Assembly (NCBI GenBank): GCA_050485645.1
Contig: JBJHBT010000002.1
Span: 62,001-126,000 of the forward strand
Reading direction: 5' to 3'
DNA from: JBJHBP01 sp050485645
Lineage (GTDB): Bacteria; Pseudomonadota; Gammaproteobacteria; Steroidobacterales; Rariloculaceae
Length of the DNA stretch: 64,000 nt
Every line of letters starts with the position of its first letter. Positions within the stretch are counted from its first letter, which is position 1. Below are positions 30,372 to 38,840 of this stretch, one piece after another. The notes under the pieces were generated by a model. It was not told where the DNA came from and ran no database searches. It saw nothing but the letters and a program-made list of their open reading frames with translations. Both the position numbers and the translations under genes were made by a program.

Positions 30372-32450
30372 TCAGTGTTCCGCCGGGTCGGCCACGTGAC
30401 GCACGGCCACGAGCTGCAGCGAAGCGGGGACGTAAAACCACTGTCGCTGCGCCGGGGACACCACGGCCGGTGCCCGCGCACGCAGTCTTTCGCGGGCGAT
30501 GCCGGCGTCGGCCAGCGACGCGATCGCGGCCTGCGCCCTGAAGCGGGCCAGCCGTTCCATTGCCGCTGCATCGATACGCTCACTGGCAGCCAGTGCATCG
30601 AATACGGCGCGATAGTAGGCGGTGGGCGCGGCGTCCGGAACCTGAGCCGGCTCGAAGCCGAAACGCGTGCGCAGGCCCGCGAGCTGCCCCGCATCCAGCC
30701 GCTCCCCGGCGAACTCCTCGAGCACGTCGTGCACGCGTGGCGAAGCGAAATCGACCGTCGCGGTCCTGGCACCGAACTCGGCACCCGCGGTGGCGAGCGT
30801 GACATGCAGCTCCACCTGTCGTTCAGCCAGATGCTGGCGGTCGAGTTCGGGGTCATAGGGTGCATCCAGTTCCAGCCCCAGGCGCGGCCGCATGGCCAGT
30901 GCCCGGGCCAGTGCGGCGATGGTCGCATCGGTGGCGGCGGTGGCCGCGGCTTCGCCGGGCGTGAAGTGCAGACTGTCGGTGAGTGACGGGTTGTCGGTGG
31001 CCGTGGCCAGCGTCGTGAACGGCGCATCCACCACCGCCGACAACGTGGCACGCAGCGCCTGTCCGGCGGCATCGGCCGGAGTCTGACCCGCAGCCAGGTC
31101 CGCGGCCACCGGCACGCTCAGTGCAATGCGTTGCCGCGCATCCTCCAGCAGTGCGATGGCCAGATGCGGACCCGACGCGGGCGTCGGCGGCGTTTCGTCG
31201 GATGATTCCAGTGCCAGATCAGCGATCTGCAGGTCGAGCTGACCATCGATTCGCGAACCGTCACGCCGGTACTGCCACAGCACCTCCCCACGGCCGGCAC
31301 GGACCGGCAGCGCCCATTCCTGCTCGGTGTAGCGCGACAGCAGCCCGGCGGGCAGCTCATTCAGACGCAGGTACAAAAACGCCGGATCGACCGGATCGGC
31401 GGAGTCCAGCGTCATCGACACCGTCGCGGGCCCGGCCGCGGAAAACCGGCCGCGAAGTTCGAGATCCATGACCACCCGGGCGGTGCCGCCCGGGGCGTCG
31501 GCCCTCACGGCGCGGAACTCACCGGTTGCGTCCAGCATCCCGGCCATCGCAGATATGGCGAAGAGGTCGCCCGCGGCATCCTGCCAGCCGCCGAATGCGC
31601 CGGGTGTGAAGCCGCTGAGCCTGACACGGCCACGCATCAGGGTTTCGCCGCCGAGCAGTTCACCCTCGACCACAAGCTGCATGTCGGCGGGCGCATCGGT
31701 GGACGATTCCGTGAAGGTATCGTCTGGCGCGCGCGCTGCGCGCAGGTCCAGCCGGTAGGCCGCCGGTGCATCGGGACTGCCGGGCCACTGCCGGGCGCTG
31801 AACGTGAACCCGCCGGCGGAGGCGTCCGCCCCCGGTGCGGCCTGCGCAGCCATGAGCGCATCGACATCGCGGGCGGGCGCGCCAGGCGGCCGCGGCGCGA
31901 CCAGTCGACCGTCGTCGATGACGAGTTCGTCGATGGGCACGTCCGGAACACCCCGCAACAGACGCGATGGATTGAACAGCGCGTCGTTGAAGGCATCCCG
32001 TGCCGCCGCCTCGGCTGGCAGCGCCGCGCGGCGCGCCGGCGGCGGAATGATCGCCACATGCGGCTGGACGACGAGCAGACGCCGCAGACGAAGACGTCCC
32101 TTCGGCAGCGAATCGGTGTGCAGCTCCAGCACGAGTTCCGGTGTGAACACGAATTCGCCGGTGTGTGTGTCGTGCACGTACACCGGGCCCAGCCGCGCAC
32201 TCCAGCGAAACGGGTGAACCCGCACGGAGCCCACTTCCACGCTGAGACCCGGCCGGCGGCTCTCGGCACGCTGCACCGCCCTGTCCACGAACCAGGCGCC
32301 GGCCAGCATCGCACCGCCGGCATAGATGGCCACCAGCGCCGCCGCAGCCAGCAGCACCGGCGCCAGAAGCCGCCATCGCCCGCGGCGTCGCCTGCGCACC
32401 TGGCGGGGTCGTGACAGCGACCTTGTCATCGGGACATCACGCTCATTCAT
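30372..32450 (-). CDS. AsmA-like DUF748 envelope protein
   Basis: 692 residues from the ATG at 32450 (MNERDVPMTRS); the ATG at 32429 is an alternative, and the frame is open to 32765 without homology. An arginine-rich N-terminus and one membrane helix (LLAPVLLAAAALVAIYAGGAM) anchor a large periplasmic part with AsmA/DUF748 features: SVEVGSVRVHPFRWSARLG, LLVVQPHVAIIPP, DELVIDDGRLVAP, MTLDSADPVDPAFLYLRLNEL and LLEDARQRIALSVPV. The C-terminal AAMERLARFRAQAAIASLAD is typical of DUF748. AsmA-type proteins form hydrophobic grooves for lipid transport between membranes. It is divergent from the VWA/ABC operon and may be functionally related to it. Confidence 0.85.
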   Translation of the reverse strand: MNERDVPMTRSLSRPRQVRRRRRGRWRLLAPVLLAAAALVAIYAGGAMLAGAWFVDRAVQRAESRRPGLSVEVGSVRVHPFRWSARLGPVYVHDTHTGEFVFTPELVLELHTDSLPKGRLRLRRLLVVQPHVAIIPPPARRAALPAEAAARDAFNDALFNPSRLLRGVPDVPIDELVIDDGRLVAPRPPGAPARDVDALMAAQAAPGADASAGGFTFSARQWPGSPDAPAAYRLDLRAARAPDDTFTESSTDAPADMQLVVEGELLGGETLMRGRVRLSGFTPGAFGGWQDAAGDLFAISAMAGMLDATGEFRAVRADAPGGTARVVMDLELRGRFSAAGPATVSMTLDSADPVDPAFLYLRLNELPAGLLSRYTEQEWALPVRAGRGEVLWQYRRDGSRIDGQLDLQIADLALESSDETPPTPASGPHLAIALLEDARQRIALSVPVAADLAAGQTPADAAGQALRATLSAVVDAPFTTLATATDNPSLTDSLHFTPGEAAATAATDATIAALARALAMRPRLGLELDAPYDPELDRQHLAERQVELHVTLATAGAEFGARTATVDFASPRVHDVLEEFAGERLDAGQLAGLRTRFGFEPAQVPDAAPTAYYRAVFDALAASERIDAAAMERLARFRAQAAIASLADAGIARERLRARAPAVVSPAQRQWFYVPASLQLVAVRHVADPAEH

Positions 32451-32541
32451 GATGATGATACTCTGACACCGCGAAACACGCCTTTTTGGATCGTCGGCAA
32501 TGCGTCGGCAACTTTTGCGCAGACCAGGGGAAAGGGTTATC

Positions 32542-33099
32542 GTGAACACGTCGAACATACGGTCGAATGAACGTACGGATGGCATGCGCAGGGTAGTGAC
32601 AGGCGGCATCATCGCTGCCGTCGTGATCGTGGTCGGCGGAGCGCTGTATCTGGCGCTCCGCACCGGCCCCCCTGCGCCCGATGCCCGGCTGGAGCCCATC
32701 ACCGGGCCCGAACGCGCCCAGGAAGCTCGCGAGCTGATCGACGAGCTCGGGCGCGCGGAAAGCATCGACTACGACACCACACTGGACAGTGCGCAGAGCT
32801 TTCAGAGCGAAGGCCAGGTGGCCGATGCCTATCTGCTGCTGTTCTACGCGGCCAGAGACGGTCACGGCCCGTCGGCATTCGAACTGGCAACAATGAACGA
32901 CCCCAATCACCACTCCGCGCAGACCAGCCTGCTGCCGGAGCCGGACGCATTCCAGGCCTACCGCTGGTACGTTGTTGCCCGCGATCAGGGCATAGCAGAC
33001 GCCGCGGCACGTCTGGACGCGCTCCAGGACTGGGCACGGAACGCAGCCGCCGCCGGCGACGATGCCGCCGATCGGCTGCTGCTGCAATGGGCGAGGTGA
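32542..33099 (+). CDS. membrane-anchored Sel1-like repeat protein
   Basis: 185 residues from the GTG at 32542, which has GGGGAAAGGG upstream. One N-terminal helix (VVTGGIIAAVVIVVGGALYLAL) anchors a periplasmic helical part with two Sel1/TPR-like repeats: VADAYLLLFYAARDGHGPSA and QAYRWYVVARDQGIADAAA. Sel1 repeats mediate protein-protein contacts. It is the first gene of a tight four-gene operon, four bases before the VWA gene, so it may be the assembly scaffold of that system. Confidence 0.78.
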   Translation: MNTSNIRSNERTDGMRRVVTGGIIAAVVIVVGGALYLALRTGPPAPDARLEPITGPERAQEARELIDELGRAESIDYDTTLDSAQSFQSEGQVADAYLLLFYAARDGHGPSAFELATMNDPNHHSAQTSLLPEPDAFQAYRWYVVARDQGIADAAARLDALQDWARNAAAAGDDAADRLLLQWAR

Positions 33100-33103
33100 G
33101 ATC

Positions 33104-35125
33104 GTGAGCAGCAGTCGCAGAATTCTTCATCCATCGACACCGCGGACGGCGGAGGCACAGCGTACATCGGGATCGAGCACATCGGGATCGATGATGGCGG
33201 GGGCGCGTTACCTGCTGGTTGCATTGACGCTGCTCACCAGCGGCCTGCTCGCCGGCGCAGTGGCCATGGCCCAGACACCGCGGCCACTGACGCTGGAAGG
33301 CAAGGAAACGCTGTACCAGCGGGTGCTTGCCGTGCCCGGCGCGGGACTGGCCGAATCGGCTGGCGGCCGCGTAGCGCAGACCGTCACGCCGTTTACGGTG
33401 TTCTATGTTTACGAGCGACGCTCCGTTGATGGCCGCGACTGGCTGCGCGTGGGTCTGGACAGCCGCGGCGACCAGCGCGGCTGGCTCGCGGAGGAGCATG
33501 GCGTTGCCTGGCGGCAGACGCTGACCGTGGGATTCAAGGACCCGGCGAGACTGCCCCGCGTGCTGATGTTCGACGACCGGGACGCGCTCTACGAACTGGC
33601 CGAAAGCAGTGATGTGGCCGCCTACCGCGAACTGCGCAACCGCGCGCTCGAAGGCGATGTGAGCGGCACCCGCATCGCGGCGATACAGCCTGACACCTTC
33701 ATCGACATACGCCGCAATTTCTATCTGGTGCCGATCCTGGGCCACGAGGATGTCCTCGTCGGCAGCCAGCAGGCCCGCCTGCTGGAAGTGGCCAGCGTGC
33801 CACTGCACTATGCGCGTTCGCAGGACCCCTATCGCGCCGGCATCGTATTCGTCATCGATACCACGGTATCCATGCAGCCCTATATCGAACGCACCCGTGA
33901 AATCATGCGGGACGTCTACGAACAGATCGAGGCGGCGGGTCTGTCCGAACGCGTCTCCTACGGCGTCGTGGCGTTCAGGGACAACACCGACGCCGTACCG
34001 GGTCTGGAGTACGTCTCGCGCGTGGTCTCCGATCTCACCGGCAGCGGCCAGGACTTCATGCGTGCCGTGGCCAATGTCCGGGAAACCGGCGTGTCCAGTC
34101 GTGACTTCAACGAGGACCCCTACGCCGGGCTGGTGCGTGCGATCGACGACATCGACTGGGACGGCCACTTCGCCCGCTACGCGATCCTGATCACCGATGC
34201 CGGGCCACGCCTGGCCGACGACCCGCTGTCGACCACCGGACTTTCAACCGCACAGGTCCGCGAGCGCCTGCTGTCCAACGGCATCGCGCCGTGGGTCATT
34301 CACCTGAAGACCGCTTCGGGTGCGCGTAACGAAAATCACGACTATGCCGAGCGCCACTACCAGGAGCTTGCGCACATCGACGATGTCGGCACGTTCTATC
34401 ACGGCGTGGAAGCCGGTGATGTAGGTGATTTCGGCGCCGTGCTGCGCGCCATGATGGAACAGCTCACTGCGCAGGTGGCGTCGGCGGCAGCCGGTTTCCA
34501 GCCGCTGCAGGCCGGTTCGCGACCGCTGCCCGACAGCGAGGGGCTGGCTTCCTTTCAGGAACGGGTGGCGAGGCTTGGTTACGCGCTGCGCATGCAGTAT
34601 CTGCGCGAGTCGGCGGACGACGAAGCCGCACCGCTGCTGTTCAATGCCTGGATGCTCGACCGCGACCCCGAAGCACCCGGCGAACGCTCGGTAGACATCC
34701 GCGTCCTGCTGACACGCGACCAGCTCAGCGACCTGCACGAACTGCTGCGACGCATCCTGGATCGCGCCGAGGAAGGTGCGCTGGCGCCACACGGATTCCT
34801 CAACGAGCTGCGCAGCCTGGCAGCCATCATCAGCCGCGACCCGGAAGCCGCCCAGACGGCCGGTGCCGGTACGACGCTGGCCGACCTGGGCTATATGCGC
34901 GAATACATGGAAGACCTGCCGTACCGCAGCGAGGTCATGAACATCGACCTGGGCACCTGGCAGCAGTGGACCGCCCAGCAACAGTTCGAGTTCATCAATC
35001 AGCTCGACAGCAAGGTGGCGTACTACCGCGCCCTGCACGACAACCTCGATCTCTGGGTATCACTGGACGGCGGCGCGGTCGATGGTGACTCCGTATACCC
35101 GCTGCTGCTGGAGGCACTGCCCTGA
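33104..35125 (+). CDS. periplasmic VWA protein resembling the PpkA extracytoplasmic region
   Basis: 673 residues from the GTG at 33104, which has AGGTGAG upstream. A signal or anchor helix (YLLVALTLLTSGLLAGAVAMA) is followed by an SH3-like domain (about 70-130, with WLRVGLDSRGDQRGWL), a linker with YLVPILGHEDVLVGSQQ, and a von Willebrand A domain from about 242, AGIVFVIDTTVSMQPYIERT, with metal-site residues D-T-T-V-S. Also present are VSYGVVAFRDN, FNEDPYAGLVRAI and ILITDAGPRLADDPLS. These strings recall the periplasmic half of PpkA, the type VI secretion threonine kinase, but the kinase domain is absent. A helical region and a final SLDGGAVDGDSVYPL follow. Its stop overlaps the start of the ABC ATPase. 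Confidence 0.85.
   Translation: MSSSRRILHPSTPRTAEAQRTSGSSTSGSMMAGARYLLVALTLLTSGLLAGAVAMAQTPRPLTLEGKETLYQRVLAVPGAGLAESAGGRVAQTVTPFTVFYVYERRSVDGRDWLRVGLDSRGDQRGWLAEEHGVAWRQTLTVGFKDPARLPRVLMFDDRDALYELAESSDVAAYRELRNRALEGDVSGTRIAAIQPDTFIDIRRNFYLVPILGHEDVLVGSQQARLLEVASVPLHYARSQDPYRAGIVFVIDTTVSMQPYIERTREIMRDVYEQIEAAGLSERVSYGVVAFRDNTDAVPGLEYVSRVVSDLTGSGQDFMRAVANVRETGVSSRDFNEDPYAGLVRAIDDIDWDGHFARYAILITDAGPRLADDPLSTTGLSTAQVRERLLSNGIAPWVIHLKTASGARNENHDYAERHYQELAHIDDVGTFYHGVEAGDVGDFGAVLRAMMEQLTAQVASAAAGFQPLQAGSRPLPDSEGLASFQERVARLGYALRMQYLRESADDEAAPLLFNAWMLDRDPEAPGERSVDIRVLLTRDQLSDLHELLRRILDRAEEGALAPHGFLNELRSLAAIISRDPEAAQTAGAGTTLADLGYMREYMEDLPYRSEVMNIDLGTWQQWTAQQQFEFINQLDSKVAYYRALHDNLDLWVSLDGGAVDGDSVYPLLLEALP
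35110..35114 (+). promoter_or_regulatory. ribosome binding site supporting a CTG start
   Basis: GGAGG lies seven bases before CTG at 35122, which overlaps the VWA stop as CTGA. No ATG, GTG or TTG occurs in the ATPase frame between the upstream in-frame stop (about 35086) and the Walker A motif, so this site decides the start. Confidence 0.6.
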
Positions 35126-35856
35126 GCGCCGACGCCGTCTTCCGTCTGGAAAACGTCGAGAAGTCCTACAGTGCAGCCGGTACCGGCTTCCGGCTGCACG
35201 TCACCAACCTGCGCATCGCCCGCGGCGCCAGGATCGCGCTCACCGGCGAGAGCGGTTCGGGGAAAAGCACGCTGCTGGAACTGCTGGCGATGATTCTGAA
35301 ACCCGACCAGGCCGAAGACTTCAGCTTCCAGCCGCAGGCCGACGGCAGTGCCTGGCAGATCCTGCCCCTGTGGACGCAGCGCAATGCCGACCAGCTGGCC
35401 GCACTGCGCAGCCAGTACCTTGGTTACGTACTGCAGCACGGTGGCCTGCTGCCCTATCTGAGCGTGCGCGAAAACATCGAGCTGCCACGCCAGCTGCTGG
35501 GTCTGTCCGGCGACGATACCGCGGCGATGCTGGCTGAGCGACTGGGTATTGGCCAGCAGCTCAACAAACGTCCGTCGGAGCTTTCCGTGGGCCAGCGGCA
35601 ACGCGCGGGCATCGCCCGTGCCCTGGCTCATCAGCCGCCGGTAGTGATCGCCGACGAGCCCACCGCCGCCATCGATCCGCTCAACGCGCAGCGCATCATG
35701 GCGCTGCTCGGCGAACTCGCCACCGAGATGGGCGTCACGCTGATCGTCGCCACTCACGCGCACGATCTGGTGAAAGGCGCCGGCTTCCGCATCCTGCGCC
35801 ACGAAACCCGTGCCACGGGAGCACATGCCATGACCGCGACGGTATCCGATGTCTAG
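35122..35856 (+). CDS. LolD/TagT-like ABC transporter ATPase (probable CTG start)
   Basis: 244 residues if initiated at the CTG at 35122. An ATG-only reading would begin at 35290 and lose the Walker A motif. Features are RLENVEKSY at the start, Walker A TGESGSGKSTLLELLA (about 41-56), Q-loop GYVLQHGGLLPYLSVREN, signature LSVGQRQRAGIARAL (LSGGQ changed to LSVGQ), Walker B PVVIADEPTA and switch histidine VATHAHD. It couples ATP hydrolysis to the neighbouring FtsX-like permease. This subclass (LolD, MacB, FtsE, TagT) does not import solutes; it performs mechanical work on lipoproteins or periplasmic proteins. It overlaps the permease gene by eight bases. Confidence 0.9.
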   Translation: MSADAVFRLENVEKSYSAAGTGFRLHVTNLRIARGARIALTGESGSGKSTLLELLAMILKPDQAEDFSFQPQADGSAWQILPLWTQRNADQLAALRSQYLGYVLQHGGLLPYLSVRENIELPRQLLGLSGDDTAAMLAERLGIGQQLNKRPSELSVGQRQRAGIARALAHQPPVVIADEPTAAIDPLNAQRIMALLGELATEMGVTLIVATHAHDLVKGAGFRILRHETRATGAHAMTATVSDV

Positions 35857-37084
35857 CGCCGCGCCAGCAGCGGGACGATCGCGGCTGATCGCGAAGCTCG
35901 CCTTCGACGACTACCGGCACGAGTGGGTGATTTCCGCCTGTTCGATACTGGCGCTGGCCGCGGTGCTGATACCGCTGCTGGTGCTGTTCGGGCTCAAGTA
36001 CGGACTGATTTCCAACCTGCTCGATCCGCTGGTCGACAATCCACGCTACCGGGAGATCACGCCGCTGGCCAGCGGCAGTTTCGACCAGCAGTGGCTGGAT
36101 GCCATCGGCACACGTCCGGAAGTCGCCTTCATCGTGCCGCGCACGCGGTCCATTGCGGCCAGCATGCGTCTGCGCGTGCCCGACAGCGCGGTGGGACGCA
36201 TCATCGACGTGGAACTGATTCCATCGGCCGACGGTGATCCTGCGCTGGCCGGCGTGGCGGCACCTGTCGGTGTAAACGGCGTGGTGCTGAGCTGGGGCGC
36301 TGCCGACAGGTTGTCGGTTGCCGTCGGCGACCGCGTAGAGGGCCTGCTGACACGCACCCGACGCGACACGCAGGAAACCGAGCGGCTGCCACTGGAAGTG
36401 ATCGGCGTTGCCGCACCGGCCGCCTTTGCACGCGATGCGCTGTTCGTATCGGTGGCACTGATCGGCGCCGTGGAGGATTTTCTCGACGGCCGCGCGGTGC
36501 CGGCACTGGGCTGGGCCGGCAGTGAGGCGCGCGATGCAGCACGACGCTACGCTGGCTTCCGGCTTTATGCGCGCAGCATCGATGACGTTGGCACGCTGCG
36601 CCAGGTAATGCTCGACCAGAACATCGAAGTACGCACCAGCGTGGCCGACATCTCGCTGGTGCAGTCACTCGATCGCAACCTGTCGATCGCCTACTGGATC
36701 ATTGCGCTGATTGCGATCGGCGGCTACTGTGCATCGTTCGCCGCCACCGTGTGGGCCAATATCGACCGCAAGCAGCGCGAGTTCAGCGTGCTGCGGCTGA
36801 CCGGATTCCGCACCGTGCAGATCGTCTGGTTTCCGATCCTCCAGGCCGCGTTCACCGCCTTCCTCGCATGGCTGACGGCCACTGTCGCCTACTTCATTGT
36901 GCAGGTCGTGCTCAACGGCATGCTCGCCGCGCAGATCGGCGATGGACAGCCCGTCTGCCGACTGCGCATCGTTCACCTGCTGGCGGCACTGGTGATCACG
37001 TTGATCGCGGCAACGCTGTCCGCGGCCATCGGCGGTCGCCGGGTGGCGGGCCTGGAGCCTTCACTGGGGCTGCGCGACGGGTAG
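35849..37084 (+). CDS. FtsX/LolC-like ABC permease (TagS-like)
   Basis: 411-residue inner-membrane protein. One N-terminal helix (VISACSILALAAVLIPLLVLFGL) precedes a large periplasmic domain (about 55-270), followed by three C-terminal helices: IAYWIIALIAIGGYCASFAATVW, FTAFLAWLTATVAYFIVQVV and LLAALVITLIAATLSAAIGG. Between them lies the FtsX-type cytoplasmic loop KQREFSVLRLTGFRTVQI, which contacts the ATPase. This is the LolC/MacB type VII topology. Together with the upstream ATPase and the PpkA-like VWA protein it recalls TagS-TagT of type VI secretion. Last gene of the tight operon; the protease gene follows after 121 bases. Confidence 0.88.
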   Translation: MSSAAPAAGRSRLIAKLAFDDYRHEWVISACSILALAAVLIPLLVLFGLKYGLISNLLDPLVDNPRYREITPLASGSFDQQWLDAIGTRPEVAFIVPRTRSIAASMRLRVPDSAVGRIIDVELIPSADGDPALAGVAAPVGVNGVVLSWGAADRLSVAVGDRVEGLLTRTRRDTQETERLPLEVIGVAAPAAFARDALFVSVALIGAVEDFLDGRAVPALGWAGSEARDAARRYAGFRLYARSIDDVGTLRQVMLDQNIEVRTSVADISLVQSLDRNLSIAYWIIALIAIGGYCASFAATVWANIDRKQREFSVLRLTGFRTVQIVWFPILQAAFTAFLAWLTATVAYFIVQVVLNGMLAAQIGDGQPVCRLRIVHLLAALVITLIAATLSAAIGGRRVAGLEPSLGLRDG

Positions 37085-37193
37085 ATGGTCCGGCGCTCGT
37101 GTGACGGCGGACTTCGCTGCATGCGCGCGCCTGCGAACGTGAGTGCGCGCAGCAAATGTGAATTCGCTCCTTTGCAGCCCGCAGGAAACGACT

Positions 37194-37199
37194 TAAGAT
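37194..37199 (+). promoter_or_regulatory. -10-like box next to the protease start
   Basis: TAAGAT is followed by six bases and then the GTG of the protease gene. Transcription from it would start at the initiation codon itself. No Shine-Dalgarno sequence is visible, which fits a leaderless message. Confidence 0.4.
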
Positions 37200-37205
37200 C
37201 GCGGC

Positions 37206-38840
37206 GTGAAATGGCGCATCACATCGCTGCATCTTCCCGCCCTGATGGCCGGCCTGCTTGTCTGCTCCCTTGCCGTTCCTGTTGATGTCTTCGGCCAGAG
37301 CCTCGGACGCACACAGATCGACCGCATCTCGCAGGCCGTCGTACGCGTGGTCGCACTGGACCGTGGCTCGGCGATGTCGAGTGGCTCAGGCACGATCATC
37401 GACCCCGGCGGCGTGATCTATACCAATCGTCATGTCATCGAGGATGGTGACGACTATCTGATCGAAGTGCTCGAAGACCTCAACGAACCACCGGTCGGGC
37501 GCTTCCGGGCGCGCTTGACCGGTTACTCGCAGGACGTGGATTTCGCCGTGCTCCAGATCGACCGCGACGCGGCCGGACAGCCACTGGACACCAGCGCGCT
37601 GAGTCTCACCTTTCTGCGCCCCGCCAGTCCCGAGGTTCATCGCGGCGACCGTATTTTCGTGTTCGGATATCCGGCCATCGGCGAGGGGTATCTGGCCTAC
37701 ACCGAAGGCGCAGTCACCACGATACGTAACGGCACAATGGGTGAACATCGCCTGCCGGTCTGGTATCAGACCGATGCACAGATTTCACCGGGCAACAGCG
37801 GTGGCCTGGCCGTCAACGCGAACGGCGAGATCGTCGGTCTGCCCACGGCGGTACGCACCGAGAATCACACCGGCGGTCGCCTGGGCGGCATCCTCTCCAT
37901 CGACGCGGTGCAGGCGGCACTCGACACCGGCCTTTCGCTGGACAGGGCCACGATCTCGGGCGGCACGACATCACCGGTGATCGCGGGCGGACGCCTGGAT
38001 TTCAGCCAGCCCCCGACTTTCGGATCGGCTGCGCTGGAGTCGGGATTCCTGCCCGATCCCCACAGCGTAGAGATGATCAGCGGCGGCGAAATTCACGTTG
38101 GCTACCTGGGCGGTGAATGCACGGGCTATGCCGCACAGCAGCCGGACTTCCGGTTGCAGTGGCGTGGCAGTGCATCGGAGCTGCGATTCCTGTTCGTGGC
38201 CGATGACGGTGGAGACACCACGCTGCTGGTCAACCGGCCCGATGCAAGCTGGCTGTGCAACGACGATGCGGGGCCGGGCACAGTCGATCCGATGGTTGTG
38301 GTCGACACGCCCGCGCAGGGTCAGTACGACATCTGGGTCGGCAGCTACGGTGCCGGCAACTTCATCAGCGGCACGCTGCATATCACCGAACTGGCCATGG
38401 ATCCGGCCACGATGGATCGTGGCGGCCTGGACTTCACGCGGGACCCCTATTTCGGCACGGTCACGCTGCGCGCCGGCTTCGTACCGGATCCGGCAGTCTC
38501 GACCATCGTTGCCGGCGGATCCATCGATGTTTCAGGCATCGGCAATGGCTGTGTCGGCCATGCATCGACGGCGCCGGATCTGCGCCTGCACTGGAGCGGC
38601 CGCTCCAGTGAATTGCGGATATTCTTCGAAGCCGACGACAACGAGGATGCCACGCTTGTCATCAACCAACCCGATGGCAGCTGGTCCTGCAATGACGATG
38701 CACGCCTGGGCACATTCGACCCCATGGTCGTGCTGCCGAACCCGGCCGAAGGCCAGTATGACATCTGGGTGGGCGCCTACCGGCGCGGAACCTACATCTC
38801 CGGCACGCTGAAAGTCACCGAACTGGACCTCAGTCCCTGA
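37206..38840 (+). CDS. exported trypsin-like serine protease with duplicated C-terminal domain
   Basis: 544 residues from a GTG, with a signal peptide (LMAGLLVCSLAVPVDVFG). The S1C-type domain (about 35-245) has the complete triad: histidine in IYTNRHVIEDGD, aspartate in YSQDVDFAVLQID and serine in QISPGNSGGLAVN. Two copies of a domain of about 130 residues follow (about 262-395 and 405-540). Each has a D-F start, G-G-x-I-H/D-V, a cysteine pair, PDxRLxW.G, N(R/Q)PD.SW.CNDDA, DPMVV and GQYDIWVG.Y....ISGTL.(I/V)TEL. PDZ domains are absent. It lies just after the VWA/ABC operon and converges on the universal stress gene with an 11-base overlap. TAAGAT ends six bases before the GTG. Confidence 0.88.
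   Translation: MKWRITSLHLPALMAGLLVCSLAVPVDVFGQSLGRTQIDRISQAVVRVVALDRGSAMSSGSGTIIDPGGVIYTNRHVIEDGDDYLIEVLEDLNEPPVGRFRARLTGYSQDVDFAVLQIDRDAAGQPLDTSALSLTFLRPASPEVHRGDRIFVFGYPAIGEGYLAYTEGAVTTIRNGTMGEHRLPVWYQTDAQISPGNSGGLAVNANGEIVGLPTAVRTENHTGGRLGGILSIDAVQAALDTGLSLDRATISGGTTSPVIAGGRLDFSQPPTFGSAALESGFLPDPHSVEMISGGEIHVGYLGGECTGYAAQQPDFRLQWRGSASELRFLFVADDGGDTTLLVNRPDASWLCNDDAGPGTVDPMVVVDTPAQGQYDIWVGSYGAGNFISGTLHITELAMDPATMDRGGLDFTRDPYFGTVTLRAGFVPDPAVSTIVAGGSIDVSGIGNGCVGHASTAPDLRLHWSGRSSELRIFFEADDNEDATLVINQPDGSWSCNDDARLGTFDPMVVLPNPAEGQYDIWVGAYRRGTYISGTLKVTELDLSP

Noticed and set aside
32542..37084. Type VI secretion cluster
   Set aside because: Despite TagT/TagS/PpkA-like members there is no TssB, TssC, Hcp, VgrG, ClpV or other structural gene in the window.
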